Positions 1 to 8,362 of a stretch of DNA of 64,000 nucleotides are shown here, piece after piece; positions within the stretch are counted from its first letter, which is position 1; every line of letters begins with the position of its first letter. A program made the position numbers and the translations under genes. A model generated the notes under the pieces. That model made no database searches and was not told where the DNA came from. It worked only from the letters and a program-made list of their open reading frames with translations. Source of the stretch: Dehalococcoidia bacterium (GTDB lineage: Bacteria > Chloroflexota > Dehalococcoidia > Lucifugimonadales > Lucifugimonadaceae). Location: the NCBI GenBank assembly GCA_026421215.1, contig JAPKBN010000002.1, forward strand, positions 86,841-150,840, in the 5' to 3' direction.

Positions 1-1
1 A

Positions 2-1279
2 TCTTTTCGCGCCCCCCGCGGCACTTACGACATACTCCCTGATGATCAGCCTTACTGGTCGTTCGCGCTCGACGTTGCGGCCAAAACTGCTGCACGATTT
101 GGCTACGGCCGGATAGACACTCCGTTGTTTGAGCCGACCGACCTGTTTGAACGGGGCGTTGGCGACGCCACCGACATAGTCCAGAAGGAGATGTACACCT
201 TCGAGGACCACGGCGGTGATTCGCTCACGTTGCGGCCGGAGGGGACGGCGGGCGTTTGTCGTGCCTACATCGAACACGGCCTGCACAACCAACCACAGCC
301 GGTGCGGATGTACTACACCGGGCCTTACTTCAGGTATGAGCGCCCCCAGGCTGGACGTTTCCGGCAGTTGCGTCAGTTTGGTATCGAGGCGATCGGAGAC
401 GGTTCACCAAATGTGGACGTTGAGGTGATAGAGCTAGGATGGTCCTACATCCGGTCCCTCAACATCACCGGCACGACGCTTCGGGTCAACAGCATCGGAG
501 ATTCTGAGTGCCGACCGGCCTATCTCGACGCGCTGCGTGAGTACTACCGTGGCCACATCGACGACGTGTGCGACGATGACCGACAACGGCTTGAGCGCGC
601 GCCGCTTCGTTTGCTGGACTGTAAGAAGACCCATTGTCAGAGGATTGGCGACGCCGCTCCGAAATCGACCGACTTCCTGTGTGATGACTGCGAAGCGCAC
701 TGGATTTCGGTAATTGTGTTGCTTGACGGTCTGAAAGACACCTATCCGGACCTCGTTTACTCCATCGATCACCGTCTGGTACGTGGCCTTGATTACTACA
801 CACGCACCGTGTTTGAGATCGAGCCAGAGAGAGCCGCGGGGCAGAGCACACTACTTGGTGGCGGCCGCTACGACGGACTGATTGAGGAAATTGGGGGAGG
901 GGCAACGCCGGGTATCGGGTTTGCCCTCGGGCTGGACCGCATAATTTCGGAAGTGAAGTCTCAGGAGGGCTTTGTCCCGCCTGAGATCGGGCCAGATGTC
1001 GTGATCGTTCATCTTGGAGACGAGGCGGGGCTGCGTGCGTCTGCACTGGCCGCTGGACTTCGGGACGATGGCATTAAGGTGCTTGTTGCTCCAGCCGGAC
1101 GCAGCATGCGAGCGCAGATGCGTTACAGCAACTCTATGAATGGCCGGTACGCGCTGATCATCGGCGACCGTGAACTTGAGTCAGGTGAAGGCTCTTTGAG
1201 GCCTCTCCAGGACGATGGAGACCAGAGTGAAATGCCGTTGACGGTGGAAGTCATCGCAAAGGCCCTCCGGGGCGGCTAA
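2..1279 (+). CDS. hisS: Histidyl-tRNA synthetase, 5' end outside window
   Basis: Charges tRNA-His with histidine in the cytoplasm (class II synthetase). The reading frame is open from base 2. Its first visible residues, around PRGTYDILPDD, are the usual HisRS N-terminus, so only a few codons are missing; an internal TTG at 125 is not the start. Visible signatures are the class II motif 2 region (YTGPYFRYERPQAGRFRQ), the histidine-binding loop LVRGLDYYTRTVFEI, LGGGGRYDGLI, and motif 3 (GIGFALGLDR). A C-terminal anticodon-binding domain follows (about the last 95 residues). It is followed after 96 bp by prfA on the same strand. Function is certain from the motifs; only the start is unresolved. 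Confidence 0.96.
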   Translation, partial: SFRAPRGTYDILPDDQPYWSFALDVAAKTAARFGYGRIDTPLFEPTDLFERGVGDATDIVQKEMYTFEDHGGDSLTLRPEGTAGVCRAYIEHGLHNQPQPVRMYYTGPYFRYERPQAGRFRQLRQFGIEAIGDGSPNVDVEVIELGWSYIRSLNITGTTLRVNSIGDSECRPAYLDALREYYRGHIDDVCDDDRQRLERAPLRLLDCKKTHCQRIGDAAPKSTDFLCDDCEAHWISVIVLLDGLKDTYPDLVYSIDHRLVRGLDYYTRTVFEIEPERAAGQSTLLGGGRYDGLIEEIGGGATPGIGFALGLDRIISEVKSQEGFVPPEIGPDVVIVHLGDEAGLRASALAAGLRDDGIKVLVAPAGRSMRAQMRYSNSMNGRYALIIGDRELESGEGSLRPLQDDGDQSEMPLTVEVIAKALRGG

Positions 1280-1360
1280 CGAGATCTAACCGATCGCTTC
1301 AGGTGGGTCACGCCATGTCCCATATTCACAACAGCCCAGATAATCCATGTACCGCCTGCG

Positions 1361-1369
1361 TGATATTCT
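1361..1369 (+). promoter_or_regulatory. Extended -10 promoter of prfA, leaderless
   Basis: The bases TGATATTCT form an extended -10 (TG-n-TATTCT) whose last base lies 6 nt before the prfA GTG at 1376. The expected transcription start therefore coincides with the start codon. No convincing -35 is seen 16-18 bp upstream, which is tolerated when the -10 is extended. No Shine-Dalgarno sequence precedes the GTG, which fits a leaderless mRNA. Predicted by eye only. Confidence 0.4.
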
Positions 1370-1375
1370 GAATTC

Positions 1376-2464
1376 GTGTTTGATTCCACTCTTCAAAAGA
1401 TAAACGCGATAGTAAATCGCCATTCCGAAGTCGAACTTGAGATGTCCGACCCGGTTGTCGCGACTGATCCAAATGCGATCCGTCGCCTCGGCCAAGAGTA
1501 CTCGCGTCTCCACGACATCGTGGAGCTGGCAGGTCAACACGGACGTGTGGCGGTGGAACTCGAGGGAGCTCAGGAGATGCTGGCGGCCGAGAGCAATCCC
1601 GAACTGGCCGAGATGGCGCGCGTCGAAGTCCAGGAGTTGCAGGCGGACGAAGTTCGCCTTACCGAAGAGCTGGAATTGGCTCTCCTGCCGCCGGATGCGA
1701 CAGCCGAGGTCGACGCCATCGTCGAAATCAGGAAGGGAGCTGGCGGTGACGAGGCAGGTCTATTCGCTGCCGAGCTTTACCGGATGTATCAGCGCTACGC
1801 CGATTCGGCCGGCTGGAAAGTCACACTGGTGGACATCAATGAATCAGGAATTGGCGGCATCAGCGAAGTTATTTTTGAGGTTCACGGCAGGGGTGCATTC
1901 AGCAGATTAAAGTTCGAGAGTGGTGTCCACCGAGTCCAGCGTGTCCCAACAACAGAATCGCAGGGACGTGTCCACACCTCCACGGCGACTGTCGCCGTGT
2001 TGCCAAAGCCGGACGAGCTCGAGATAAACATGAAAGCGGAAGACATCCGGATTGACATTTACCACTCGGGCGGCGCCGGTGGACAGAACGTGAATAAGGT
2101 CGCCACCGCCGTACGCATGACGCACCTAGAGACGGGACTCGTCGTCACATCTCAGAAAGAGCGATCTCAGCTTCAAAACCGCCAGCATGCCATGGGCATC
2201 CTGAGTGCCCGTGTGTGGGATCTTCAACTGCGAAAGCAGCAGGAGGAGATCGCGGGAGATCGCAAGGCGCAGGTGGGGACAGGAGATCGCTCTGAGAAAA
2301 TTCGTACCTACAACTTCCCGCAGAGCAGAATCACGGATCATCGTATCAACCTGACCAGCCACAATCTTCCACGTGTGCTTGAAGGTGGCCTGGACGAGTT
2401 TATCGACGCCCTTCGACGGGACGAACAGGCCCGAAAGCTGGCGGCGGTCGGCTCCGGGGATTAA
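1376..2464 (+). CDS. prfA: Peptide chain release factor 1
   Basis: Reads UAA and UAG stop codons and triggers peptidyl-tRNA hydrolysis on the ribosome. 362 aa, the normal length. The tripeptide anticodon is P-T-T (residues 191-193, in RVPTTESQGR); this P-x-T form marks RF1 rather than the SPF form of RF2. The catalytic GGQ is at residues 235-237 in SGGAGGQNVN, and its Gln is the usual methylation target of PrmC, encoded immediately downstream. The start is GTG at 1376; the codons after it read MFDSTLQKINAIVNRH, typical of RF1. No ribosome-binding site is visible and a -10 element abuts the start, so the transcript is probably leaderless. Confidence 0.97.
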   Translation: MFDSTLQKINAIVNRHSEVELEMSDPVVATDPNAIRRLGQEYSRLHDIVELAGQHGRVAVELEGAQEMLAAESNPELAEMARVEVQELQADEVRLTEELELALLPPDATAEVDAIVEIRKGAGGDEAGLFAAELYRMYQRYADSAGWKVTLVDINESGIGGISEVIFEVHGRGAFSRLKFESGVHRVQRVPTTESQGRVHTSTATVAVLPKPDELEINMKAEDIRIDIYHSGGAGGQNVNKVATAVRMTHLETGLVVTSQKERSQLQNRQHAMGILSARVWDLQLRKQQEEIAGDRKAQVGTGDRSEKIRTYNFPQSRITDHRINLTSHNLPRVLEGGLDEFIDALRRDEQARKLAAVGSGD

Positions 2465-2471
2465 CGAGGCC

Positions 2472-3371
2472 TTGGAACGTTCTGCGGACCGCACCGGGGA
2501 ACCGGGTGGCGCGTCTTTAAAAGATCTTTTGGAGCGGACCCGCGCTCGACTGAAGGCCGTCGGCATTGAGGAGTATCAGCTTGAAGGCGAACTCCTACTT
2601 CAGCATGTGTTGAATATCGACTCCGCTCGTATGTTCGCCGCGCTGAACGACCGGGTCGATCCTGAGGCCGAAACGCAGCTGCACCGATTGACTGTGCACC
2701 GTGAATCTCGCGAGCCGCTGGCATACATTACAGGCAGGAGGGCCTTCTACGGCCGTGAATTTGAAGTCACTCCGGATGTTCTTATCCCGCGTACAGAGAC
2801 AGAGTTGTTGGTCGAGTTAGTGCTGGGCTGGGTTACCGAGTATCCAGAGTTTCGGTCTGGTGTTCGTATCGCCGATATCGGGACCGGAAGCGGCACACTG
2901 GCGGTCACGCTGGCCGCTGAGCTTCGTCATGCCTCTGTGGACGCCGTGGACCTGTCTCCGCCGGCGTTGGTGGTGGCGAGAGCCAACGCCAGTCGATTTG
3001 GCGTCGTCGATCGCATCGAGTACTTCGAGGGCGACCTCGCCGCTCCGTTAGCCGGTCGAAACTATCAGATCGTCGTTGCCAACCTGCCATACGTGAGATC
3101 TGACACGTTTGAGTCAGCACAGCAGGAAGTGCGTCGGGAGCCTGTGTTAGCGCTGTTGGGAGGAGAAGGCGGTCTCGATGTCGTGCGTCGCCTTGCGCCG
3201 ATGCTGGAACCCATCATGGATGCATCCGGCAGCATCGTCCTCTTCGAGATCGATCCTCTGACCTATGTAGGGGCCGTAGAAGCGTTATCGGAAGCGCTTC
3301 CAAGCGCCAGTATCAGGGTGGAATTGGACCTTGCCGGACTGGAGCGCTGCGTGGTCGCCGAACTCGGCTAA
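2472..3371 (+). CDS. prmC: Release factor glutamine methyltransferase
   Basis: SAM-dependent N5-glutamine methyltransferase that modifies the GGQ glutamine of release factors. It follows prfA directly, the classic prfA-prmC pair. An N-terminal helical substrate domain (LLERTRARLKAVGIEEYQ) precedes the Rossmann methyltransferase fold. The SAM loop is IADIGTGSGTLAVTLA. The catalytic NPPY is here NLPY (VVANLPYVRSDT), a variant to note. The start is uncertain. The longest frame begins at GTG 2373, but that would overlap prfA by 92 bp. TTG 2472, 7 nt after the prfA stop and preceded by CGAGG, is preferred and gives about 299 aa, the usual family size. A strong terminator follows. Confidence 0.93.
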   Translation: MERSADRTGEPGGASLKDLLERTRARLKAVGIEEYQLEGELLLQHVLNIDSARMFAALNDRVDPEAETQLHRLTVHRESREPLAYITGRRAFYGREFEVTPDVLIPRTETELLVELVLGWVTEYPEFRSGVRIADIGTGSGTLAVTLAAELRHASVDAVDLSPPALVVARANASRFGVVDRIEYFEGDLAAPLAGRNYQIVVANLPYVRSDTFESAQQEVRREPVLALLGGEGGLDVVRRLAPMLEPIMDASGSIVLFEIDPLTYVGAVEALSEALPSASIRVELDLAGLERCVVAELG

Positions 3372-3400
3372 CAACCGGTAATGCCAGAATCAGAACGCGA

Positions 3401-3437
3401 AACACCCCAGGCGACTAGCGCCTGGGGTGTTCCTTTT
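3401..3437 (+). terminator. Intrinsic terminator after prmC, possibly bidirectional
   Basis: A perfect 13-bp stem, AACACCCCAGGCG (3401-3413) paired with CGCCTGGGGTGTT (3419-3431), encloses a 5-nt loop and is followed by CCTTTT on the + strand. It sits between the convergent prmC (+) and rpsI (-) genes. It can end prmC transcription and may also stop the long ribosomal operon from the other side, although the minus-strand tail is poor in T. Confidence 0.85.
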
Positions 3438-3491
3438 GATCTTGATAAGCGCCCAATCGGATCCGTCCGGCAGAGCATAGCTAAGCCGGGC

Positions 3492-3887
3492 CTAGCGCTT
3501 GGTGTACTGAGGCGCCTTACGGGCCTTCTTGAGGCCGTACTTCTTGCTTTCCTTGACTCGGGCATCTCGCGTCAGGTGGCCGCCGGCACGCAGGGGGGCG
3601 CGCAGGTTGGGGTCCATCACGAGAAGCGCACGGGCGATGCCGTGTGCAAGTGCACCGGACTGGCCGGACGTACCGCCGCCGGTAATCTTGGCGACAACAG
3701 TGACGTTATCTATCATCTCGGTCGCTCGAAGAGGAGCGGTCGCCTCGAAGATCATCTTCTCGGCCGGAAGCGCCTCATTGGCGGGCCTGCCGTTGACGGT
3801 AATTCCGCCGGGCGTCGGGAACAGACGAACGCGCGCAACTGCGCTCTTTCGGCGACCCGTTCCGTAGTAGTAGTGCTGGTCCGTCAA
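3492..3887 (-). CDS. rpsI: 30S ribosomal protein uS9
   Basis: Small-subunit head protein whose C-terminal tail reaches the P-site tRNA. 131 aa. The core matches the family: YGTGRRKSAVARVRL near the N-terminus and VKESKKYGLKKARK near the end, finishing in the conserved basic tail QYTKR. It begins directly after rplM (adjacent bases), the usual rplM-rpsI pair, and is the last gene of the long minus-strand ribosomal run before the 3401-3437 terminator. Confidence 0.97.
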   Translation of the reverse strand: MTDQHYYYGTGRRKSAVARVRLFPTPGGITVNGRPANEALPAEKMIFEATAPLRATEMIDNVTVVAKITGGGTSGQSGALAHGIARALLVMDPNLRAPLRAGGHLTRDARVKESKKYGLKKARKAPQYTKR

Positions 3888-4349
3888 CTAGGCATCCCCT
3901 TTTTTGGAGCGCGCAACTTCTGCGCCCGTGATCTGCGCCTCATGCGGATGTTCCGGGCCGGCGTAAATCTTAAGCCGGGATAACATCCGGGCACCGAGTT
4001 TTGTTTTCGGCAGCATTCCTTTGACGGAGTGCTGGATGATCCGATCAGGATGCTTGTCCTGCATCGTCTCGTACGAGATTCGCTTCAGATTGCCCGGGTA
4101 CTGGCTGTGCCGCAGGTACTCTTTTTGCGTTGCCTTGTTGCCAGTGATCTTCACCTTCTCGGCGTTAATCACCACAACAAAATCTCCGCTGAGCAAGTGC
4201 GGGACGTAGCCCGGCTTGTGCTTGCCCATCAAAGACATGGCGATCCCCGTGCACAGACGACCAAGCGTCTGTCCATCGGCATCGATTACTTGCCAGTCTG
4301 ATTCAAGATCGCTGGCGCTTGGGTTATATGGCTTGAGCCTGGTGATCAT
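3888..4349 (-). CDS. rplM: 50S ribosomal protein uL13
   Basis: Early-assembling large-subunit protein. 153 aa, with WQVIDADGQTLGRL near the N-terminus and the conserved LPKTKLGARMLSRLKIY and YAGPEHPHEAQ segments. Its ATG overlaps the truA stop in an ATGA (4346-4349), so translation is probably coupled, and rpsI follows with no gap. The order truA-rplM-rpsI after rplQ is the arrangement of many Gram-positive and Chloroflexota genomes. Confidence 0.97.
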   Translation of the reverse strand: MITRLKPYNPSASDLESDWQVIDADGQTLGRLCTGIAMSLMGKHKPGYVPHLLSGDFVVVINAEKVKITGNKATQKEYLRHSQYPGNLKRISYETMQDKHPDRIIQHSVKGMLPKTKLGARMLSRLKIYAGPEHPHEAQITGAEVARSKKGDA

Positions 4350-5137
4350 CTAATCGTTGCTCGATCTCTTGTGGTGCGCGGAAGTCCGGTCCCGTCCGCA
4401 CCTGGATAGTTTACCTTCGTCAAACACAGTCCGCGAGCCGGAGCAAGGTCTTTTGCAAGTCCACGCTCTGCCCGGTCAATCAATTCCTGGAACTGACTGC
4501 CGTCCATCCGAGCGCGGCCCACACGGACCAGTGCTCCGACCATGCGCCGCACCTGCTGGTGCACAAACGCATTTCCTCGGATATTGAACTCGACCTCGTC
4601 CCCGTTCCGGTTGACCCCTGATTCCTCCACCCGCCTGATCGTGATTGCATCCGACGGAGTTGCCGGACCGGCGAACGACGCAAAGTCATGTTCACCATTC
4701 AGGCGGGAGGCGGCCTCGTTCATCGCTGAATCGTCCAACCGATGCCTAACGTGTGTCGTTCGGAATCGAGAGAACGGCGATCGGGAACGCCGGTCTTTGA
4801 TTATGTATCTGTACTCCCTGCTAGTTGCATCCCGTCTCGGATCAAAATTGTCTGCGACTCTTGAGGCGCAGACGATTGCGACGTCGTCGGGTAGGTAGTG
4901 ATTTATCGCGTCCCGGATCTTCTCGTCGTTCAGTTCGGTCTCCACGTTGAAAGCCCCGACCTGTCCTGTTCCATGCACTCCGGCATCGGTCCGGCTGGCG
5001 AGGTACAACCTGACCTGCTTGCCGAATATCGTCGGCAGGACGCTTTCTATCTCTCCCTGTACTGTCCGGTCCGTGGCTTGCAGTTGTGAACCGTGCAAGT
5101 CCGTTCCGTCATATTCAATTACGAGCCCGATTCGCAT
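4346..5137 (-). CDS. truA: tRNA pseudouridine(38-40) synthase
   Basis: Isomerises U38-U40 in the anticodon arm of many tRNAs. 263 aa from ATG 5137; an in-frame extension to 5239 exists but adds non-family sequence and runs into the rplQ 3' end, so MRIGLVIEYDGTDLHG is taken as the N-terminus. The catalytic Asp is D51 in SRTDAGVHGTGQVGAF. C-terminal features FNIRGNAFVHQQVRRMVG and LAPARGLCL match the family. It lies between rplQ and rplM in the extended alpha operon, with a 4-bp overlap into rplM. The first motif reads GSQ where GFQ is usual. Confidence 0.95.
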   Translation of the reverse strand: MRIGLVIEYDGTDLHGSQLQATDRTVQGEIESVLPTIFGKQVRLYLASRTDAGVHGTGQVGAFNVETELNDEKIRDAINHYLPDDVAIVCASRVADNFDPRRDATSREYRYIIKDRRSRSPFSRFRTTHVRHRLDDSAMNEAASRLNGEHDFASFAGPATPSDAITIRRVEESGVNRNGDEVEFNIRGNAFVHQQVRRMVGALVRVGRARMDGSQFQELIDRAERGLAKDLAPARGLCLTKVNYPGADGTGLPRTTRDRATIR

Positions 5138-5183
5138 TATCGATAAATCGAAGCTCCGGAGGGTACCGGAGTTGCGAATCTGG

Positions 5184-5537
5184 CTAGGAAACCAACTCAA
5201 GTATGACCATCTCGGCTCCATCGCCTTTACGGGGACCAAGCTTGATCACTCGTGTGTAACCACCCTGACGATCTGCGAACTCCGGGGCGATCTCGTCAAA
5301 CAACCGCTTCACGACACTAGTATCGGTGATGAAGGCGGCCGCCTGTCTGCGGGAGTGGATTGAGCCTTCTTTGCCGTGCGTAATCATGCGCTCAGCAAAG
5401 ATGCGTGACTCTTTCGCCTTCTGCAGGGTTGTCTTGATTCTTCCGTGTCGGAGCAGGTCCGTAACCATGCTGCGGAACATTGCTCGCCTGATGTGACCGG
5501 GCCGGCCGAATGCTCGGCCCGAAACCTTATGTCTCAT
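5184..5537 (-). CDS. rplQ: 50S ribosomal protein bL17
   Basis: Bacterial-specific large-subunit protein near the exit tunnel. 117 aa, beginning MRHKVSGRAFGRPGHIRRAM. That N-terminal block (RxLGR..xHRxAM) and the LLRHGRIKTTLQKAKE segment are diagnostic. The start overlaps the end of rpoA by 11 bp, so the two are likely translationally coupled, the standard rpoA-rplQ end of the alpha operon. Confidence 0.96.
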   Translation of the reverse strand: MRHKVSGRAFGRPGHIRRAMFRSMVTDLLRHGRIKTTLQKAKESRIFAERMITHGKEGSIHSRRQAAAFITDTSVVKRLFDEIAPEFADRQGGYTRVIKLGPRKGDGAEMVILELVS

Positions 5538-6618
5538 TCTCGGTCTCCCCGGCGGTTACCGCTGCGACTTCTTCTGCACCGTCCGAGCTGGCTTCTCCGG
5601 AGGTAGTAGACCCAGCGGAGTCACCCTCGGCGCTCTCGGTTGGCGGGTCAGGTGACCAGAAGCCCTTCTCCTCAAGCCGTTCATACAGCTCGTCGAGAGA
5701 CTTCTGTCCGAAATTCCTGATCCTGAGCAGGTCACGTTTTGGCATCTTGAGAACTTCACCGACCCGGTGAACACCGGCTCGCTTCAGGCAGTTAAGTGTG
5801 CGCGCCGAAAGGTCGAGTGACTCAACAGGTGTGAGAGCCTGGCTCGACACTGCGGGATCGGCACTAAGTGGGTCTTCATCGCTCCGACCAACCTCAAGAT
5901 TGGCAAAGAGGAGGAAGCGGTCATTCAGTTGCGCTGCGGCGTTACGTACCGCCTCCATCGGGGTCAGTGTTGCGTCGGTCCAGACCTCAATGACGAGGCG
6001 TTCCAGATCGGTCTTCTGACCGACACGGGTCGACTCGACTTTGAACCCGGCCTTGCGCACAGGGGTGTACACCGCGTCCACGGGGAGCACGCCAATCGGA
6101 AGACCGGTCTCGTGCGCCGCAGGAATGTAACCTGTTCCCTGTTCGACGTTCATCTCGATAGAGACACGAGCCTCTGCCGAGTCCAACGACAACAGGTGGA
6201 GTTCAGGATTGACGATCTCAAAGTCGGACGACGCCATAACATCTCCGGCCTTCACTTCGCCCTCACCATCCACCTCAAGCCGCAAGCGGCCGGGCCGATC
6301 CGCGAGGGAGCGAAGCCGTATGCTCTTGATGTTCATCATGAGCTCGGGGACCTCTTCCTTCACGTGCGGGATGACCGAGTACTCGTGATTTACGCCGTCA
6401 ATCTTGACCCAGGTAACTGCTGTGCCCGGCAGCGAGCTCAAAAGCACCCGCCGGAGAGCGTTACCAAGGGTGGTCGCCCAGCCCCGTTCGAGCGGCTCTG
6501 CCGAAAACATCCCGTAAGTGTCGTCCATCTCTATGATCGAGAGGGCGAGCTGTGGGACTTCAGGAGCCGCAGGTTGTAGCTCTTCTGTTGTGGGGAGCCC
6601 GTATAGGTTATCTAGCAT
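5527..6618 (-). CDS. rpoA: RNA polymerase alpha subunit
   Basis: Forms the dimeric platform for RNA polymerase assembly and contacts UP elements and activators. 363 aa, longer than the usual 310-330. The N-terminal assembly domain carries the conserved EPLERGWATTLGNALRRVLL. The CTD carries SARTLNCLKRAGVHRVGEVL and LLRIRNFGQKSLDEL. About 25 residues precede the normal core and about 39 follow the CTD. The C-terminal addition (after WSPDP) is acidic and rich in Ser, Thr, Glu, Ala and Gly and looks disordered. It follows rpsD closely and overlaps rplQ. Confidence 0.97.
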   Translation of the reverse strand: MLDNLYGLPTTEELQPAAPEVPQLALSIIEMDDTYGMFSAEPLERGWATTLGNALRRVLLSSLPGTAVTWVKIDGVNHEYSVIPHVKEEVPELMMNIKSIRLRSLADRPGRLRLEVDGEGEVKAGDVMASSDFEIVNPELHLLSLDSAEARVSIEMNVEQGTGYIPAAHETGLPIGVLPVDAVYTPVRKAGFKVESTRVGQKTDLERLVIEVWTDATLTPMEAVRNAAAQLNDRFLLFANLEVGRSDEDPLSADPAVSSQALTPVESLDLSARTLNCLKRAGVHRVGEVLKMPKRDLLRIRNFGQKSLDELYERLEEKGFWSPDPPTESAEGDSAGSTTSGEASSDGAEEVAAVTAGETENET

Positions 6619-6630
6619 CGAGGAAACCCC

Positions 6631-7275
6631 TTACCGCTTGGAGTAGAACTCGACGATCATCCGGGTGTCGACTTTCGTGTCGATCTCGGATGGTGCAGGC
6701 AAAGCTGCAACAGTGCCGGTTGCGTTTTCGGCGTTCAGCTGTAGCCAGCCGGGAACCGTGCGCTTTGGCAATGTTTCTTTCATCGTCTTGAAGTAGTTAT
6801 TTGAACGCGACTGCTCACGCCACGAGATCACATCGCCGGGTTTGACCATGTATGACGGGATGTCTACCCGTCGCCCGTTGACCTCAAGGTGGCCGTGGTT
6901 GACTAGCTGTCGTGACTGATTTCTTGACTCACCGAAAGCAAGCCTGTAGACCACGTTGTCTAGTCGACGCTCAAGCAGTTGCATGAGTCGGTCACCGGTT
7001 ACACCGGAAGCGCGCGTCGCCTCTTTCATGTAGTTGCTGAACTGGCGTTCAAGCGTGCCGTACACGAATCGGGCCTTTTGTTTTTCACGCAGTTGCGTAC
7101 CGTGCTCGGAAATCCGGCGACGTCGTTGCATCCCTGCGTTTGCGGCCTGCTCGCCCGGAGGCGACCGCCGCTTGTCAACGGCGCAGCGCGGCGTGTAGCA
7201 GCGTTCGCCTTTTAGGAAGAGCTTTTCTCCCACCCGCCTGCAGAGTCTGCAAGCCGGACCGTTATACCTCGCCAT
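6631..7275 (-). CDS. rpsD: 30S ribosomal protein uS4, zinc form
   Basis: Primary 16S rRNA-binding protein that starts body assembly; in many bacteria it also represses its own operon. 214 aa. The N-terminus keeps four cysteines, C9-x2-C12 and C26-x4-C31 (KGERCYTPRC), so this is the zinc-binding (C+) form. The S4 RNA-binding domain includes LMQLLERRLDNVVYRL and SRQLVNHGHLEVNG. It is preceded by an unusually long 129-bp gap with several hairpins, listed separately, and followed after 12 bp by rpoA. Confidence 0.97.
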   Translation of the reverse strand: MARYNGPACRLCRRVGEKLFLKGERCYTPRCAVDKRRSPPGEQAANAGMQRRRRISEHGTQLREKQKARFVYGTLERQFSNYMKEATRASGVTGDRLMQLLERRLDNVVYRLAFGESRNQSRQLVNHGHLEVNGRRVDIPSYMVKPGDVISWREQSRSNNYFKTMKETLPKRTVPGWLQLNAENATGTVAALPAPSEIDTKVDTRMIVEFYSKR

Positions 7276-7404
7276 TGAAGCCTGTTTTTTCCTTTCGCCC
7301 GTGAAGTGGGCGTGCTGGGGCGGATCCGGTTGAGGACAGTTGAGCCCGGATTCGGCTTTAACAACTCGTCATCGGTGTGGTGACGAGCCTCGTAACGTCG
7401 GGGA
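7276..7404 (-). promoter_or_regulatory. Structured leader before rpsD
   Basis: This 129-nt gap between rpsK and rpsD holds three inverted repeats, seen directly: CTCGTCA/TGACGAG (7365-7387), ATCCGG/CCGGAT (7324-7351) and CGCCC/GGGCG (7296-7312). On the transcript the last lies just before the AAAGGA ribosome-binding site. Known S4 autoregulatory leaders sit upstream of rpsM (Proteobacteria) or of rpsD (Bacillus). An S4-binding leader here is therefore plausible but unproven; a processing site is the alternative. Confidence 0.4.
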
Positions 7405-7791
7405 CTAAACCCGTCGTTTTTTCGGTGGCCGACACCCGTTGTGGGGCACCGGGGTTACGTCTTTGATACTGGTGATTCGCAGACCCGTAGCCTGAAGGGA
7501 CCGGATCGCCGCTTCACGGCCGGATCCGGGACCTTTGACCATAACGTCCACGGTACGAAGACCGTGGTCCATCGCCTTTCGGGCGGCCTGTTCCCCGGCG
7601 CGCTGCGCAGCGAAGGCGGTCCCTTTGCGAGATCCTCGAAACCCTACGGTTCCGGCGCTCGCCCAGGACAGCACATCGCCGTTTGGCTCGGTAAGGGTCA
7701 CGATTGTGTTGTTAAACGTGGCGGAGACGAACGCGTGCCCCTGCGGGACAAACTTCCTCTCACGACGTCGTGTACGAACTCTTCTCGGCAT
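7405..7791 (-). CDS. rpsK: 30S ribosomal protein uS11
   Basis: Platform protein of the small subunit near the mRNA exit and E site. 128 aa. Diagnostic segments are [48 protein letters not shown] and the C-terminal [16 protein letters not shown]. Alpha operon order rpsM-rpsK-rpsD is kept. The start is ATG 7791, with a GGAG at the base of a small hairpin 12 nt upstream, so initiation may be modest. Confidence 0.97.
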   Translation of the reverse strand: MPRRVRTRRRERKFVPQGHAFVSATFNNTIVTLTEPNGDVLSWASAGTVGFRGSRKGTAFAAQRAGEQAARKAMDHGLRTVDVMVKGPGSGREAAIRSLQATGLRITSIKDVTPVPHNGCRPPKKRRV

Positions 7792-7909
7792 TCTTTGTTT
7801 CGACTCCGCCTCCGGGCGGGTTAATCACTGACCTGTGCCATCCACAATTTGCGATGGCGTTTTGACATCTGGATATCCGGCTCGTAATGGCCGGCCTATG
7901 ACAAGTGGC
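7792..7909 (-). other. rpsM-rpsK gap with small hairpins
   Basis: The 118-bp gap contains CCGCC/GGCGG with a 4-nt loop (7806-7819) and GCCATC/GATGGC (7837-7858). The first overlaps the only purine-rich stretch that could act as the rpsK ribosome-binding site, so it could partly hide it. No promoter consensus was recognised. Confidence 0.3.
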
Positions 7910-8290
7910 CTAGTGGCCGACCTTCTTCTTGTTGGCAATTGCGCGCCTACGACCGCGCTTGGTCCTAGCATTGGTCTTTGTGCGCTGTCCACGTGCGGGC
8001 AGGCCACGACGGTGGCGCAGACCACGGTAACTTCCAATATCGATCAAACGGCGGACGTTCATCTGGACATCTCGCCTGAGGTCTCCTTCGATGATTGCTC
8101 CGCTACGGTCAAGGGCGCCACGGAGCCGATTGAGCTCCTCTTCGCTGAGCTCCCGGACACGTGGGTTTCCGGGAAGCGCTGCTTCCTCCACGACGCGTTT
8201 GGCCACGGACGGACCTACGCCGTAAACGGTCTGAATTGAAACTTCAACCCGTTTGTTGTCCGGTATGTTCACTCCAGCGACGAGCGCCAT
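7910..8290 (-). CDS. rpsM: 30S ribosomal protein uS13
   Basis: Small-subunit head protein forming bridges B1a/B1b and touching P-site tRNA. 126 aa. It begins [20 protein letters not shown], with the helix-two-turn-helix region containing [11 protein letters not shown]. The conserved [27 protein letters not shown]-type block is present (here [10 protein letters not shown]), and the tail is basic. It follows rpmJ in the standard infA-rpmJ-rpsM order. Confidence 0.97.
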   Translation of the reverse strand: [126 protein letters not shown]

Positions 8291-8362
8291 ATGCGATGTT
8301 CCTTAAATATCCTGAAACTCTTGAGATCCCGGTACAGCCGGCCGCGATGCCAGCATGGGTAA

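Noticed and set aside
2373..2471. GTG 2373 as prmC start
   Set aside because: It would overlap prfA by 92 bp and adds sequence not seen in PrmC.
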